64,000 nucleotides of DNA from positions 1 to 64,000 of the forward strand of contig JARLGP010000304.1 in assembly GCA_031292735.1 (NCBI GenBank). Reading direction: 5' to 3'. Positions 17,735 to 26,032 of the stretch are shown in pieces (within the stretch, counting starts at the first letter, position 1; every line of letters starts with the position of its first letter). The notes below the pieces were generated by a model. The model was given only the letters and a program-made list of their open reading frames with translations, was not told the DNA's origin and made no database searches. A program made the translations under genes and the position numbers. The DNA comes from Holophaga sp. (GTDB lineage Bacteria; Acidobacteriota; Holophagae; Holophagales; Holophagaceae).

Positions 17735-18118
17735 TCAGAACAGGCCCTGGAGGACTTCCTTGTGCTCGAGGATGGCGGCGGCGGCGCCGCGCACGTCGGT
17801 GCCGGCCTTCCGGGAGACCCTCAGCACCACGTGGCCGGCGCCCTTGCCCAGCAGCCCGGCCTCGCGGATCCGGTCCACCACGCCGTGCGAGCTGAGGCTG
17901 TCGATGCCCATGCGCAGCAGCACGGACCGTTCGATGGAGGGGCTGGTGTGGGTCCTGGCCAGCTCCACGATGGGCGCCACCGCCTGGTCGCAAAGCTGCC
18001 AGAACCGCTGCTTCAACTGTTCGTCGCTCATCTGCTTGAGCTGTTCCCGCCTCTGTTCGAACCGGGCTTCACGTTCATCGGTCAAGGGAACCTCCGTTGA
18101 CATAGGGTTTGGATTCAT
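17735..18118 (-). CDS. oraS: D-ornithine 4,5-aminomutase, small (S) subunit
   Basis: 127 aa, close to the roughly 120 residues of clostridial OraS. It has a helical N-terminus (REARFEQRREQLKQMSDEQL) and the conserved RSVLLRMGIDSLSSHGVVD segment. The start at 18118 was preferred to the ATG at 18103 because GGAGC lies upstream and it follows the ortB stop by 5 bp. It forms the heterotetramer with OraE. Confidence 0.93.
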   Translation of the reverse strand: MNPNPMSTEVPLTDEREARFEQRREQLKQMSDEQLKQRFWQLCDQAVAPIVELARTHTSPSIERSVLLRMGIDSLSSHGVVDRIREAGLLGKGAGHVVLRVSRKAGTDVRGAAAAILEHKEVLQGLF

Positions 18119-18123
18119 GGCGG

Positions 18124-19527
18124 TCACAGCTCCGGCACGGCCCGGCGCACCCAGGCCACGTCCCGCTTGATGTCGTCGGCCAGGAACCGGTAGTCGGACT
18201 CGCTCCACTGGGCGGCCGGATGCGCCTTGGCGGCGTTCCGCAGGTAGGAGAGGCGCAGCTTGTCCATGTCCTGGACGGCGCCCCGAACCTGCTCCAGCCG
18301 CTCGGGGATGACGATGGTCTTGCCCGGAACGTTCTCCCGGGGGTCGCCCACCCGCACCTCGATGCCGTTCTCCCGGGCGAAGGACAGCTGCCGGTTCTGG
18401 TGCTTGCCGGCGCCGGTGTATTCGGTCTCCTGCACCACCACGATCTGCTCGCGGTCCATCTGCCGGGCCAGGGTGACCGCGGCGGTGAGGCTGATGTTGC
18501 CGGCGGGGCCGCGCTCCAGGCCTTCCAGCTTGGCCAGCAGCTCGGTCACGTAGAACACCTCGCCCTGGGTCACCAGCTGATACTCGTCCATGTAGCGCAG
18601 GCTGCGCGCCGCGTTGCGCGGCACGTCCACCCGGTCCGGCCAGGTGGCGAACGGCACGCCGAACCCGGTGTGGCCGGTGGTGAAGGACTTGCGGTTGAAA
18701 TCATGGTCGGAGGCCATGTGCAGGCCGCCCAGGTCCACGGAGCAGGCCACCACCCGCGCCCCGCCGCAGCCGGCGGCCAGCAGGCCCCGGGCGGTGCCGG
18801 TGAGGTTGCCGCCGCCGGCGTGGGTGATCACCACCGCGTCGGGGTCCTTGTGGTAGCGCTTGCGCACCTGCTCGGCCACCTCCACCCCCAGGGTCTCCAC
18901 CCCGCGGATGCCGAACGGGGTGTACAGGCTGGCGTTGAAATAGCCGGTCTGCTCCAGGGTGAGCAGCAGCTGGAAGAACAGCTCGGGGCCCACGGACAGG
19001 CGCTGCACTTCGGCGCCGTAGGCCTCGCAGGCGCGGCTCTTCTCGACGATCTCGGGCTGGCCCACGCCGCGGCTGTCGAACACTTCCTGGAGCACGATGC
19101 ACTTCAGCCCGCGCATGGCGGCCTGGCTGGCCACGGCGGCGCCGTAGTTGCCGGAGGTGGCGGTGGCCACCCCGGGGTAGCCCTTGCGCTTGGCTTCATA
19201 GGCGCTGATGGAGGCGCGCCGTGCCTTGAACGAGCCGCCGGCGTTGGCGGCCTCGTCCTTCACCAGGATGGTGGCGCCCTTGCCCGGCCCGGCGAAGGCG
19301 CGCACCGCCGCGGTGAGGTTCTTCAGCTCGTGCAGCGGGGTATTGCCTACCTTGGCTTCGGCCTGGATCCGGGCCACCTCTTCGAGGCTGTATCCGGTCT
19401 CCCGCATCATGCGCTCGTAATCGAAAGCCACCGGGCTCTGGATGAAATCCGAGAAGTCGATGCCCAGGCTGGCCTTCATGATCTCGTTCTTGCGCGCCAT
19501 CACTGCGGCGTAGGAAAAGTCGCTCAT
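18124..19527 (-). CDS. ortB: 2-amino-4-oxopentanoate thiolase, PLP (beta) subunit
   Basis: 467 aa, fold-type II PLP protein related to threonine synthase and cysteine synthase. The PLP lysine is K101 in GGSFKARRAS and the phosphate loop is THAGGGNLTG. With OrtA it cleaves 2-amino-4-oxopentanoate with CoA to acetyl-CoA and D-alanine. It overlaps ortA by 4 bp (ATGA), indicating coupled translation of the two subunits. Confidence 0.94.
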   Translation of the reverse strand: MSDFSYAAVMARKNEIMKASLGIDFSDFIQSPVAFDYERMMRETGYSLEEVARIQAEAKVGNTPLHELKNLTAAVRAFAGPGKGATILVKDEAANAGGSFKARRASISAYEAKRKGYPGVATATSGNYGAAVASQAAMRGLKCIVLQEVFDSRGVGQPEIVEKSRACEAYGAEVQRLSVGPELFFQLLLTLEQTGYFNASLYTPFGIRGVETLGVEVAEQVRKRYHKDPDAVVITHAGGGNLTGTARGLLAAGCGGARVVACSVDLGGLHMASDHDFNRKSFTTGHTGFGVPFATWPDRVDVPRNAARSLRYMDEYQLVTQGEVFYVTELLAKLEGLERGPAGNISLTAAVTLARQMDREQIVVVQETEYTGAGKHQNRQLSFARENGIEVRVGDPRENVPGKTIVIPERLEQVRGAVQDMDKLRLSYLRNAAKAHPAAQWSESDYRFLADDIKRDVAWVRRAVPEL

Positions 19528-19808
19528 GCCTTGGCCTCCGTTCCGATGCGCAGCAGTTCCGGCACGGTGGCGCCGAAGCTGTGGCTGTAGCTGGGATTCA
19601 CCACCTTCAGCAGGCCGGTGTGGTCATGGCCGATGAGGCTGCGCACGGTCACCTGCGCACCCAGCTCGGCGTCCTCCAGGAGGAATCCGGAGAGCTTCAG
19701 GAGGTACGGGCACCTGCGGGTGTCCTCCGGCAGATTGGGGGCGCGCTCCTCGGGTTTCAGCAGCACCCGTTCGATCTCCACCCAGGTTCCCTTGGCGATT
19801 TTGCTCAT
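19524..19808 (-). CDS. ortA: 2-amino-4-oxopentanoate thiolase, small (alpha) subunit
   Basis: 94 aa. It matches the OrtA pattern: GTWVEIERVLLKPEERAPNL, then TRRCPYLLKLSGFL, and the ending NPSYSHSFG.TVPELL. The single cysteine in RRCPY is conserved in the family. It lies 9 bp after ord and is coupled to ortB. Confidence 0.93.
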   Translation of the reverse strand: MSKIAKGTWVEIERVLLKPEERAPNLPEDTRRCPYLLKLSGFLLEDAELGAQVTVRSLIGHDHTGLLKVVNPSYSHSFGATVPELLRIGTEAKA

Positions 19809-19817
19809 GGCTCCCTC

Positions 19818-20873
19818 CTAGGACCAGATCTGTTCGCGCATGTCGCCCATGATGGCCCGGGGCACCGGCAGGTCGATCATGGTGTGCAGGCCGGGGCGGG
19901 CGTTGATCACCTGGGGGATCATGTTGATGCACATGGCGATGGTGCCGATGCCGCCGGGCACCTCCGGCTTGTTGGCCAGGTTCACGTTGGGCACCCCCTT
20001 GATCACCACGTAGTCGCCGGTCTCGGTGCCTTCCAGCTGGGGTTCGACCTGCTGGGGATGGACCATCTCCACGGCCCGCCTGCCGCCCACGGTGCCGATC
20101 CCCTTCATGGTGCAGCCGGCCACGTGGCCCGGCTTCACGTCGACATACTTGGTCCTGCGCGGCACCTTGGAGATGATGGGCTCCATGGATTGCGCCACCG
20201 GCGCGTCCAGCTTCCAGCCGATGGCGTCGCAGATCATGTTCACCGATTCGTTGAAGCCCACGTGGCCGGCCAGGTGGCCCGAAGCGGACTGCTTTCGAAA
20301 CACCTCCGGGCTGAGGCCCACGCCCTGCTCCTCCATGACCGCGGGGCCGAACGGGGACAGGCTGTTCACCCGCTCCGCCTTGATGGTCTCCACGTCAGTG
20401 CAGGCCCCGGTCATGAGGATCACCAGCAGGTCCATGATCAGCCCGGGGTTGATGCCGGTGCCCAGGATGCTCACCCCGTTGGCCTTGGCCAGCCGGTCGA
20501 GTTCCGCGGCCAGTTCCGGCTCCTTGGCCTTGGGGTAGGCCATCTCCTCGGCGGTGGTGAGCACGTTGATGCCCAGCTCCACGATCAGCTTGATCTTGTC
20601 GAAGGCCTTGCGGGTGTAGCTGTCGGTGGCCAGCAGCACCACGTCCGCCGAGCCCCGGCGGATGACCTGGGTGATGTCGCCCTGGACGATGACGTCCTCG
20701 CGCCCGCCCCGGGGCACGCCCAGCAGTTCGTAGATGCTCCGGCCCATCCGGTCGGGATGCACGTCGCAGACCCCGACGATGTCCACCCCCTGCTTGCGCA
20801 ACAGGACTTCGGCCATGCCACTGCCCATGGCCCCAAAGCCCCAGATTGCCACCTTCACCTTCGCTTGCCTCAT
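19818..20873 (-). CDS. ord: 2,4-diaminopentanoate dehydrogenase
   Basis: 351 aa. The dinucleotide-binding motif VAIWGFGAMGSGMAEVL is at residues 8-24 and the C-terminal domain is of DapB/Ord type. It oxidatively deaminates 2,4-diaminopentanoate to 2-amino-4-oxopentanoate using NAD(P). The start at 20873 follows GGAGG by 9 bp. It is the first gene of the ornithine operon, downstream of the 20959-20989 operator. Confidence 0.93.
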   Translation of the reverse strand: MRQAKVKVAIWGFGAMGSGMAEVLLRKQGVDIVGVCDVHPDRMGRSIYELLGVPRGGREDVIVQGDITQVIRRGSADVVLLATDSYTRKAFDKIKLIVELGINVLTTAEEMAYPKAKEPELAAELDRLAKANGVSILGTGINPGLIMDLLVILMTGACTDVETIKAERVNSLSPFGPAVMEEQGVGLSPEVFRKQSASGHLAGHVGFNESVNMICDAIGWKLDAPVAQSMEPIISKVPRRTKYVDVKPGHVAGCTMKGIGTVGGRRAVEMVHPQQVEPQLEGTETGDYVVIKGVPNVNLANKPEVPGGIGTIAMCINMIPQVINARPGLHTMIDLPVPRAIMGDMREQIWS

Positions 20874-20958
20874 GATGCTCCTCCCACGCCAAATAACAGG
20901 GCAGGCCATCGCGCAATCCCTTCTACTTTGAGAACAGGTGCCACGGCCGATGTGCAAC

Positions 20959-20989
20959 ATATTGCCATGAATTAATTCGATGGCAATAT
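20959..20989. promoter_or_regulatory. 31-bp inverted-repeat operator upstream of the ornithine operon
   Basis: ATATTGCCAT-N11-ATGGCAATAT is a perfect 10-bp inverted repeat, and the spacer contains the palindrome GAATTAATTC. It is 86 bp upstream of the ord start in an AT-rich island, a typical place for a dimeric regulator controlling the operon. No regulator gene with a matching site is obvious; the XRE-cupin protein is one candidate. Confidence 0.6.
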
Positions 20990-21021
20990 ATTTCGCAAAT
21001 ATTTTTCGGCAAGCTTCGGAG

Positions 21022-21278
21022 TCAGGCCACCACGTTGAGGATGAAGGAAAGGTTGCCCTCGCCGCGGATCACGTAGACCATCTCGTGGTAGCCGGGCAGG
21101 TCCGGCTGGCCCTGGTAGCGGTCGCCCGGGGCGATGATCCATCTCGGGCCCCTCGCTGACCCGTTCGGTGAACGTGAGGTTGAACGCGGCCGCGATATGC
21201 CCCAGAGTGGCCAGGCTGACATTGTTTTCCCCGCTCTCGATCAGCCCGATCGTGCGCCGGCTCACCGCCGAACGGCAT
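21022..21278 (-). pseudogene. XRE-cupin regulator, degraded copy
   Basis: Compared with 3678-4244, this copy lacks three blocks. They correspond to about 99 bp (from GCCGCGG at 3717 to the repeat at 3816), about 119 bp (3898-4016) and 92 bp (between AACGG at 4145 and at 4237). The second and third losses shift the frame, so the helix-turn-helix and cupin halves are no longer one protein. The remaining sequence is otherwise very similar to the intact copy. Confidence 0.85.
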
Positions 21279-21316
21279 CGGGACCTCAATGAGAAATATA
21301 TTGCCCACGTTGGAAA

Positions 21317-21336
21317 ATGGGAACTATACTTCCCAT
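21317..21336. promoter_or_regulatory. Inverted-repeat operator upstream of arcB
   Basis: ATGGGAA-CTATAC-TTCCCAT is a perfect 7-bp inverted repeat with a 6-bp spacer, 108 bp before arcB and just beyond the start of the ruined regulator gene. It is a likely binding site for the XRE-cupin regulator. In the left copy the equivalent 23 bp are missing, leaving only part of one arm. Confidence 0.6.
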
Positions 21337-21444
21337 CATAGAATCTGCCTTCTCCCCTGCGGGGCGCTGAACCATCTAATCATCCATCTCTTTTCTCAAC
21401 ACTTCGGGGCTCATGGAGCCCCGCCCTGAACCAAGGAGCAACAA

Positions 21445-22431
21445 ATGGCCGTCAATCTGAAAGGAAGAAGCTTTCTTTCCCTCATGGACTTCTCCGTGGA
21501 AGAAGTGCGCTACCTGCTGGACCTCTCCCGGGATCTGAAGGCCAAGAAACGCATGGGCGTCCACAGCGACCTGCTCAAGGGCAAGACCATCGTGCTGTTG
21601 TTCGAGAAGTCCTCCACCCGCACCCGCTGCGCCTTCGAGGTTGCCGCGCTGGAAGAGGGCGGCCACGTCACCTTCCTGGACAGCAGCAGCTCCCAGATGG
21701 GCAAGAAGGAGTCCCTGGAGGACAGCGCCAAGGTGCTGGGCCGGTTCTTCGACGGCATCGAGTACCGCGGCTTCAAGCAGGAAGTGGTGGAGAGCCTCGC
21801 CCGGTTCTCCGGGGTCCCGGTGTTCAACGGGCTCACCGACGTGGACCACCCCACCCAGATCCTGGCGGATTTCCTCACCATCGAGGAGCACGTGGCCAAG
21901 CCGCTCGACAAGGTGAAGCTGGTGTTCGCCGGCGACATCCGCAACAACATGTCCTACGCCCTGATGTACGGCGCGGCCAAGACCGGCATGCACTTCGTCG
22001 GCCTGGGCCCCAAGGCGCTCAGCCCCAGCGAGGCGGTCCTGGCCCGGGTGCGCGAAGCGGCGAAGCTCACCGGCGCCACGATCGAGATCACCGACGACCC
22101 GGCCGCGGTGGCGGGCGCCGACGCGATCTACACCGACGTGTGGGCCTCCATGGGCGAGGAGGACCAGATCCCCGAACGGGTCCGGCTGCTCACCCCCTAC
22201 AAGGTCACCATGGAGATGGTGGACCGCACGGGGAACCCCGACCTGATCTTCCTGCACTGCCTGCCGTCCTTCCACGACTTCGAGACCAAGCTGGCCAAGG
22301 ACATGCAGGCCAAGGGCCTGGACATCCGGGAAGTCACCGACGAGGTGTTCCGCAGCCGGCATTCGGTGGTGTTCGACGAGGCCGAGAACCGCATGCACAC
22401 CATCAAGGCGGTGCTGGTGGCCACTCTCTAG
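21445..22431 (+). CDS. arcB: Ornithine carbamoyltransferase (catabolic context)
   Basis: 328 aa, full length. The carbamoyl-phosphate motif SSTRTR is at residues 56-61; [10 protein letters not shown] and the ornithine-site HCLP ([10 protein letters not shown]) are present. Within arcBCA it runs in the phosphorolytic direction: citrulline plus phosphate to ornithine plus carbamoyl phosphate. The ornithine feeds the adjacent operon or the decarboxylase at 46 kb. AAGGAG lies upstream of the ATG. Confidence 0.94.
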   Translation: MAVNLKGRSFLSLMDFSVEEVRYLLDLSRDLKAKKRMGVHSDLLKGKTIVLLFEKSSTRTRCAFEVAALEEGGHVTFLDSSSSQMGKKESLEDSAKVLGRFFDGIEYRGFKQEVVESLARFSGVPVFNGLTDVDHPTQILADFLTIEEHVAKPLDKVKLVFAGDIRNNMSYALMYGAAKTGMHFVGLGPKALSPSEAVLARVREAAKLTGATIEITDDPAAVAGADAIYTDVWASMGEEDQIPERVRLLTPYKVTMEMVDRTGNPDLIFLHCLPSFHDFETKLAKDMQAKGLDIREVTDEVFRSRHSVVFDEAENRMHTIKAVLVATL

Positions 22432-22453
22432 TCCAGGTCTACATTCTTCCTTT

Positions 22454-22478
22454 CCGCAACCCCCCGGTTGCGGTTTTT
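22454..22478 (+). terminator. Intrinsic terminator/attenuator between arcB and arcC
   Basis: CCGCAACC (22454-22461), loop CCCC, GGTTGCGG (22466-22473) and five T form a textbook rho-independent terminator. It lies inside the arc operon, ending 13 bp before the arcC start, so it should lower arcC-arcA expression relative to arcB unless overridden. Confidence 0.75.
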
Positions 22479-22491
22479 CATTGGGAACATC

Positions 22492-23439
22492 ATGTCCAAG
22501 AAAATCGCCCTGATCGCCATCGGTGGAAACGCCCTGCTCCAGGAGAAGCAGCGCGGGCTCCAGGAGGAGCAGCTGGAGAATGCCCGGCAGACGGCGGAGA
22601 TGTTCGGCCGGATGATCCAGGAGGGCTACTCCCTCTGTGTGGTGCACGGCAACGGCCCCCAGGTGGGCAACATCCTCATCCAGCAGGAGGCCGCCTCCAT
22701 CCGGATCCCGCCCTACAGCCTCGACCTCTGCGACGCCATGACCCAGGGCTCCATGGGCTACATGATCGAGCGGATGCTCATCAACCGCCTGGCCTTCCTC
22801 AAGCTGGCGGTGCCGGTGAGCACCCTGCTCACCGAGGTGGTGGTGGACAAGGACGACCCCGGCTTCAGCCACCCCACCAAGCCGGTGGGGCCGTTCTACA
22901 ACCGGTTCCGGGCCGAGGAGCTGCAGAAGCAGAAGCGCTGGGCCATGAAGGAGGATTCCGGCCGGGGCTACCGCAAGGTGGTGCCCTCGCCCCAGCCGCT
23001 GGAGATCATCCAGCTGGACGCCATCAAGCTGCTGCTCCAGGCCGGGCACTGCGTCATCGCCGGCGGCGGCGGCGGGATCCCGGTGATCCGCGACGCGTCC
23101 GGCCTGCTGGTGGGGGTGGAGGCGGTGATCGACAAGGACCGGCTGTCCTCCCTGCTGGCCCGGCAGCTGGGCGCCCACACCTACGTCATCCTCACCGGCG
23201 TGCCCAAGATCGCCCTGGATTTCGGCAAGCCCACCCAGCGCTGGGTGGACCGGCTCGGCGCCGCCGAGGCCGCCCGGTACCTGGCCGAAGGCCAGTTCCC
23301 GCCCGGTTCCATGGGGCCCAAGGTGGAGGCCGCCCTGGCCTTCATCCGCGACGGCGGCGACGAGGTGCTGATCACCAGCCCCGAAGCCCTGGAAACCGAG
23401 GACTATGAGACGGTGGGCACCCGCATCGTCAAGGACTGA
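22492..23439 (+). CDS. arcC: Carbamate kinase
   Basis: 315 aa from ATG 22492 (MSKKIALIAIGGNALL). A slightly longer start at 22468 would lie inside the terminator hairpin and is rejected. The amino-acid kinase fold motifs are visible: VVHGNGPQVGN near residue 52 and the nucleotide-site glycine run AGGGGGIPV. It makes ATP, CO2 and ammonia from carbamoyl phosphate and ADP. arcA starts 17 bp later. Confidence 0.94.
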   Translation: MSKKIALIAIGGNALLQEKQRGLQEEQLENARQTAEMFGRMIQEGYSLCVVHGNGPQVGNILIQQEAASIRIPPYSLDLCDAMTQGSMGYMIERMLINRLAFLKLAVPVSTLLTEVVVDKDDPGFSHPTKPVGPFYNRFRAEELQKQKRWAMKEDSGRGYRKVVPSPQPLEIIQLDAIKLLLQAGHCVIAGGGGGIPVIRDASGLLVGVEAVIDKDRLSSLLARQLGAHTYVILTGVPKIALDFGKPTQRWVDRLGAAEAARYLAEGQFPPGSMGPKVEAALAFIRDGGDEVLITSPEALETEDYETVGTRIVKD

Positions 23440-23456
23440 AGCCCCCCGGAGCATCC

Positions 23457-24764
23457 ATGTCAGAACTGCAGCTTTCCGTGTTTTCCGAAATCGACCGGCT
23501 GAAGCAGGTGGTGGTCCACCGGCCGGGCCCGGAAGTGGATCTCATGGTCCCCGATATGATGGACCAGCTCCTGTTCGACGACATCCTCAGCGGCGATCTG
23601 GCCCGGGAGGAGCACGACGTGTTCTGCCGGGTGCTGGGCCGGGTGGCCGAGGAAGTCCTGGACATCCAGGATATGTTCATCGAATCCCTGGCGGACGAAG
23701 CGGTCCGGCTGGCCTTCATCGAGGACCTGCGCCGGTTGTCGGACCTTTCCGAACCGTCCTGCAACCTGCTGCGGGACCTGCCCGCCGCGGAGACGGCCCG
23801 GAGCCTCATCACCGGCATCCCCTGGGACGACCACCTGCAGCACGCCAGGTGGCCGAACAACGCCTTCGACTACCGGGTGCGGCCCATCCCCAATCTCCTG
23901 TTCATGCGCGACCCCGCGGCGGTGGTGGGGCACGGCTTCAACCTCAGCTTCATGGCCACCCACGCCCGCGCCCGGGAGCCGCTGATCCTCAGCTACGTGT
24001 TCCGGCACCATCCCCGGCTGCGCCACCTGAAGGAGACCGACCGCCTGTTCGACCAGCTCACCCCCCTGCTCCAGGGCAGCATCCGCATGCCGCTGAACCT
24101 GGAAGGCGGCGACACCCTGGTGCTGTCCGACAAGGTCATCGCGGTGGGCTGCAGCGAACGCACCTCGGCCGACGCCATCCACGTCCTGGCGGAAAGCCTG
24201 AGGCAGGACTTCCGCCGGGGCGAAGGCACGGTGGAGACCCTGATCATGGTGCTGATGCCCAAGGTGCGCAGCGCCATGCACCTGGACACCATCTTCACCC
24301 GGATCAGCCAGGACGAATGCCTGATCTACCCGCCCTTCTTCACCGAACAGAGCCGCGAGCTGTTGAACGTGGTCAAGTTCGACCTTCGCCACGAGAACCT
24401 GCACACCGAGGTGCAGCCCAACCTGCTGCGGGTGCTGCAGCGGGAAGGCATCGACCTGCGGCCGGTGTTCTGCGGCGGCTCCAACCCCATCCTGCAGCAG
24501 CGCGAGCAATGGACCGACGGGGCCAACGCCTTCGCCCTGGCCCCGGGGGTGGCCATGCTCTACAGCCGCAACCCGGCCACCGCCGACGAGCTGGCCTCGG
24601 CCGGCTACCGGATCCACAACGCCAAGGAGATCAACGCCGATCCCGGCATCGATCTGCTGGACGGCCACAAGCATGCGGTCCTGCTGGACAGCGCGGAGCT
24701 GAGCCGGGCCCGGGGCGGGCCGCGCTGCATGACCATGCCCCTTTCCCGCCGGAGCGGATGTTAG
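23457..24764 (+). CDS. arcA: Arginine deiminase
   Basis: 435 aa. The N-terminal FSEIDRLKQVVVHRPGPE is typical. FMRDP, the catalytic histidine region (AMHLDTIFTRI) and the nucleophile C424 in GGPRCMTMPLSR are all present. It converts arginine to citrulline plus ammonia. The gene order arcB-arcC-arcA is less common than arcABC. Its stop overlaps the convergent alcohol dehydrogenase by 4 bp. Confidence 0.95.
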   Translation: MSELQLSVFSEIDRLKQVVVHRPGPEVDLMVPDMMDQLLFDDILSGDLAREEHDVFCRVLGRVAEEVLDIQDMFIESLADEAVRLAFIEDLRRLSDLSEPSCNLLRDLPAAETARSLITGIPWDDHLQHARWPNNAFDYRVRPIPNLLFMRDPAAVVGHGFNLSFMATHARAREPLILSYVFRHHPRLRHLKETDRLFDQLTPLLQGSIRMPLNLEGGDTLVLSDKVIAVGCSERTSADAIHVLAESLRQDFRRGEGTVETLIMVLMPKVRSAMHLDTIFTRISQDECLIYPPFFTEQSRELLNVVKFDLRHENLHTEVQPNLLRVLQREGIDLRPVFCGGSNPILQQREQWTDGANAFALAPGVAMLYSRNPATADELASAGYRIHNAKEINADPGIDLLDGHKHAVLLDSAELSRARGGPRCMTMPLSRRSGC

Positions 24765-25963
24765 GGGCAGACCTGTTCGAGCAGGTTCCAGGCCTCGGCC
24801 CGGTTCAGGTAGCGCGGCACCCCGTAGGTCCCATGGGCCTCGGTGAAGGCCTGGCCGATGAGCCTTGGAAAGTCCGCACGCTTGAGGGCAGCGAACTTGT
24901 CCGGAAGCTCCATCTCCGCGTTCATGGCCCGGATGCGCGCAATGAAGGCATCCGCCAGTTCCGGCTGGCCGGCGCCCTCGTCGCCCAGGCCCGCCACCCG
25001 CGCCAGTTCCGCCAGGCGGCGGGTGGCGCTGGGCTTGGAAAAGTCCAGCACGTGGGGCAGCAGGATGGCATTGGCCAGGCCGTGCGGCACGTGGTAGAGG
25101 CCGCCGATCTGGTGGGCGAAGGCGTGCACATAGCCCACTCCGGTCTGGGTGAAGCCCATGCCGGCCATGCAGGAGGCCACCGCCATGCGCTCACGGGCAT
25201 CCAGGTCCTTCCCCTCATGGAAGGCGGTGAGGAGGTATTTCATGACGCTGCGGGTGGCCATCCGGGCCAGGTCATCGGTCTCCGGAGTCGCCATGGTGGA
25301 AAGGAAGGACTCCACCGCGTGGGTCAGGACATCCATGCCGGTGGCAGCCGTGATGCGCGGCGGCAGGCCGGTCATGAGGCAGGGGTCCAGCGCGGCCATG
25401 CCCGGCACGGCCTTGGGATCGGCGATGAAATACTTCCGCTGTTCCCGGGGATTGGAGATCACCGCCGCGATGGTGGCTTCCGAACCGGTTCCGGCCGTGG
25501 TCGGAATGGCGAACAAAGGCAGGCCGGTCTTGCGCGACGAGGCAAAGAGCCAGAGCCCGGCCAGCTTTTCCGGATGGCAGTGGTTGGCTTGGCAAAGCTT
25601 CATGGCCTTGGCCGCATCCATGGAGGAGCCCCCACCCACCGCCAGGATGGCATCGGCCCGGAATTCCTCCAGGCGCCGGACTCCGGCCAGGACGGTGTCG
25701 CATCCGGGATCCGGTTCCACCTGGGAGAACACCTCCACCGTGACGCCCGCCTCCCGCAGGCGCCGGATGGCGCCCTCGGGCACCCCCAGGTCCAGCAGGG
25801 CCTGATCGGTGACCACCAGCACCCGCTTGAACCCCAGACCGATGATCTGCTGGCAGAGCGACAGGGAGGCGCCCACTCCGATGAAGGTGAACGGTCTGGG
25901 GAAATGCAGGAAGGGAAGGATCAGGCGGTTGAGGCGAACTTGGAAGCGGGCGAGGAGGTGCAT
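24761..25963 (-). CDS. Iron-containing alcohol dehydrogenase
   Basis: 400 aa group III dehydrogenase. The NAD motif is GGGSSMDAAKAM (residues 110-121). Metal ligands are D211 and H215 (GMDVLTHAVESF) and two histidines in HAFAHQIGGLYHVPHG. An N-terminal extension of about 20 residues precedes the domain. It could regenerate NAD by reducing an aldehyde during fermentation; the substrate is unknown. It converges on arcA. Confidence 0.85.
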   Translation of the reverse strand: MHLLARFQVRLNRLILPFLHFPRPFTFIGVGASLSLCQQIIGLGFKRVLVVTDQALLDLGVPEGAIRRLREAGVTVEVFSQVEPDPGCDTVLAGVRRLEEFRADAILAVGGGSSMDAAKAMKLCQANHCHPEKLAGLWLFASSRKTGLPLFAIPTTAGTGSEATIAAVISNPREQRKYFIADPKAVPGMAALDPCLMTGLPPRITAATGMDVLTHAVESFLSTMATPETDDLARMATRSVMKYLLTAFHEGKDLDARERMAVASCMAGMGFTQTGVGYVHAFAHQIGGLYHVPHGLANAILLPHVLDFSKPSATRRLAELARVAGLGDEGAGQPELADAFIARIRAMNAEMELPDKFAALKRADFPRLIGQAFTEAHGTYGVPRYLNRAEAWNLLEQVCP

Positions 25964-26032
25964 GGCGGGTATCTTTCAAAGGGTGGATTCTGAAACAAGT
26001 GGCCCCGGGGCCGGAACGGGAATGGTTATTCC

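Larger units (their letters stand above)
21021..21544. repeat. Right copy of the duplicated regulator-arcB junction
   Basis: Direct-repeat partner of 3677-4491. The regulator is deleted internally but arcB continues intact beyond 21544. The intergenic part differs from the left copy by several small indels, including the operator at 21317-21336 that the left copy has lost. Confidence 0.85.
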
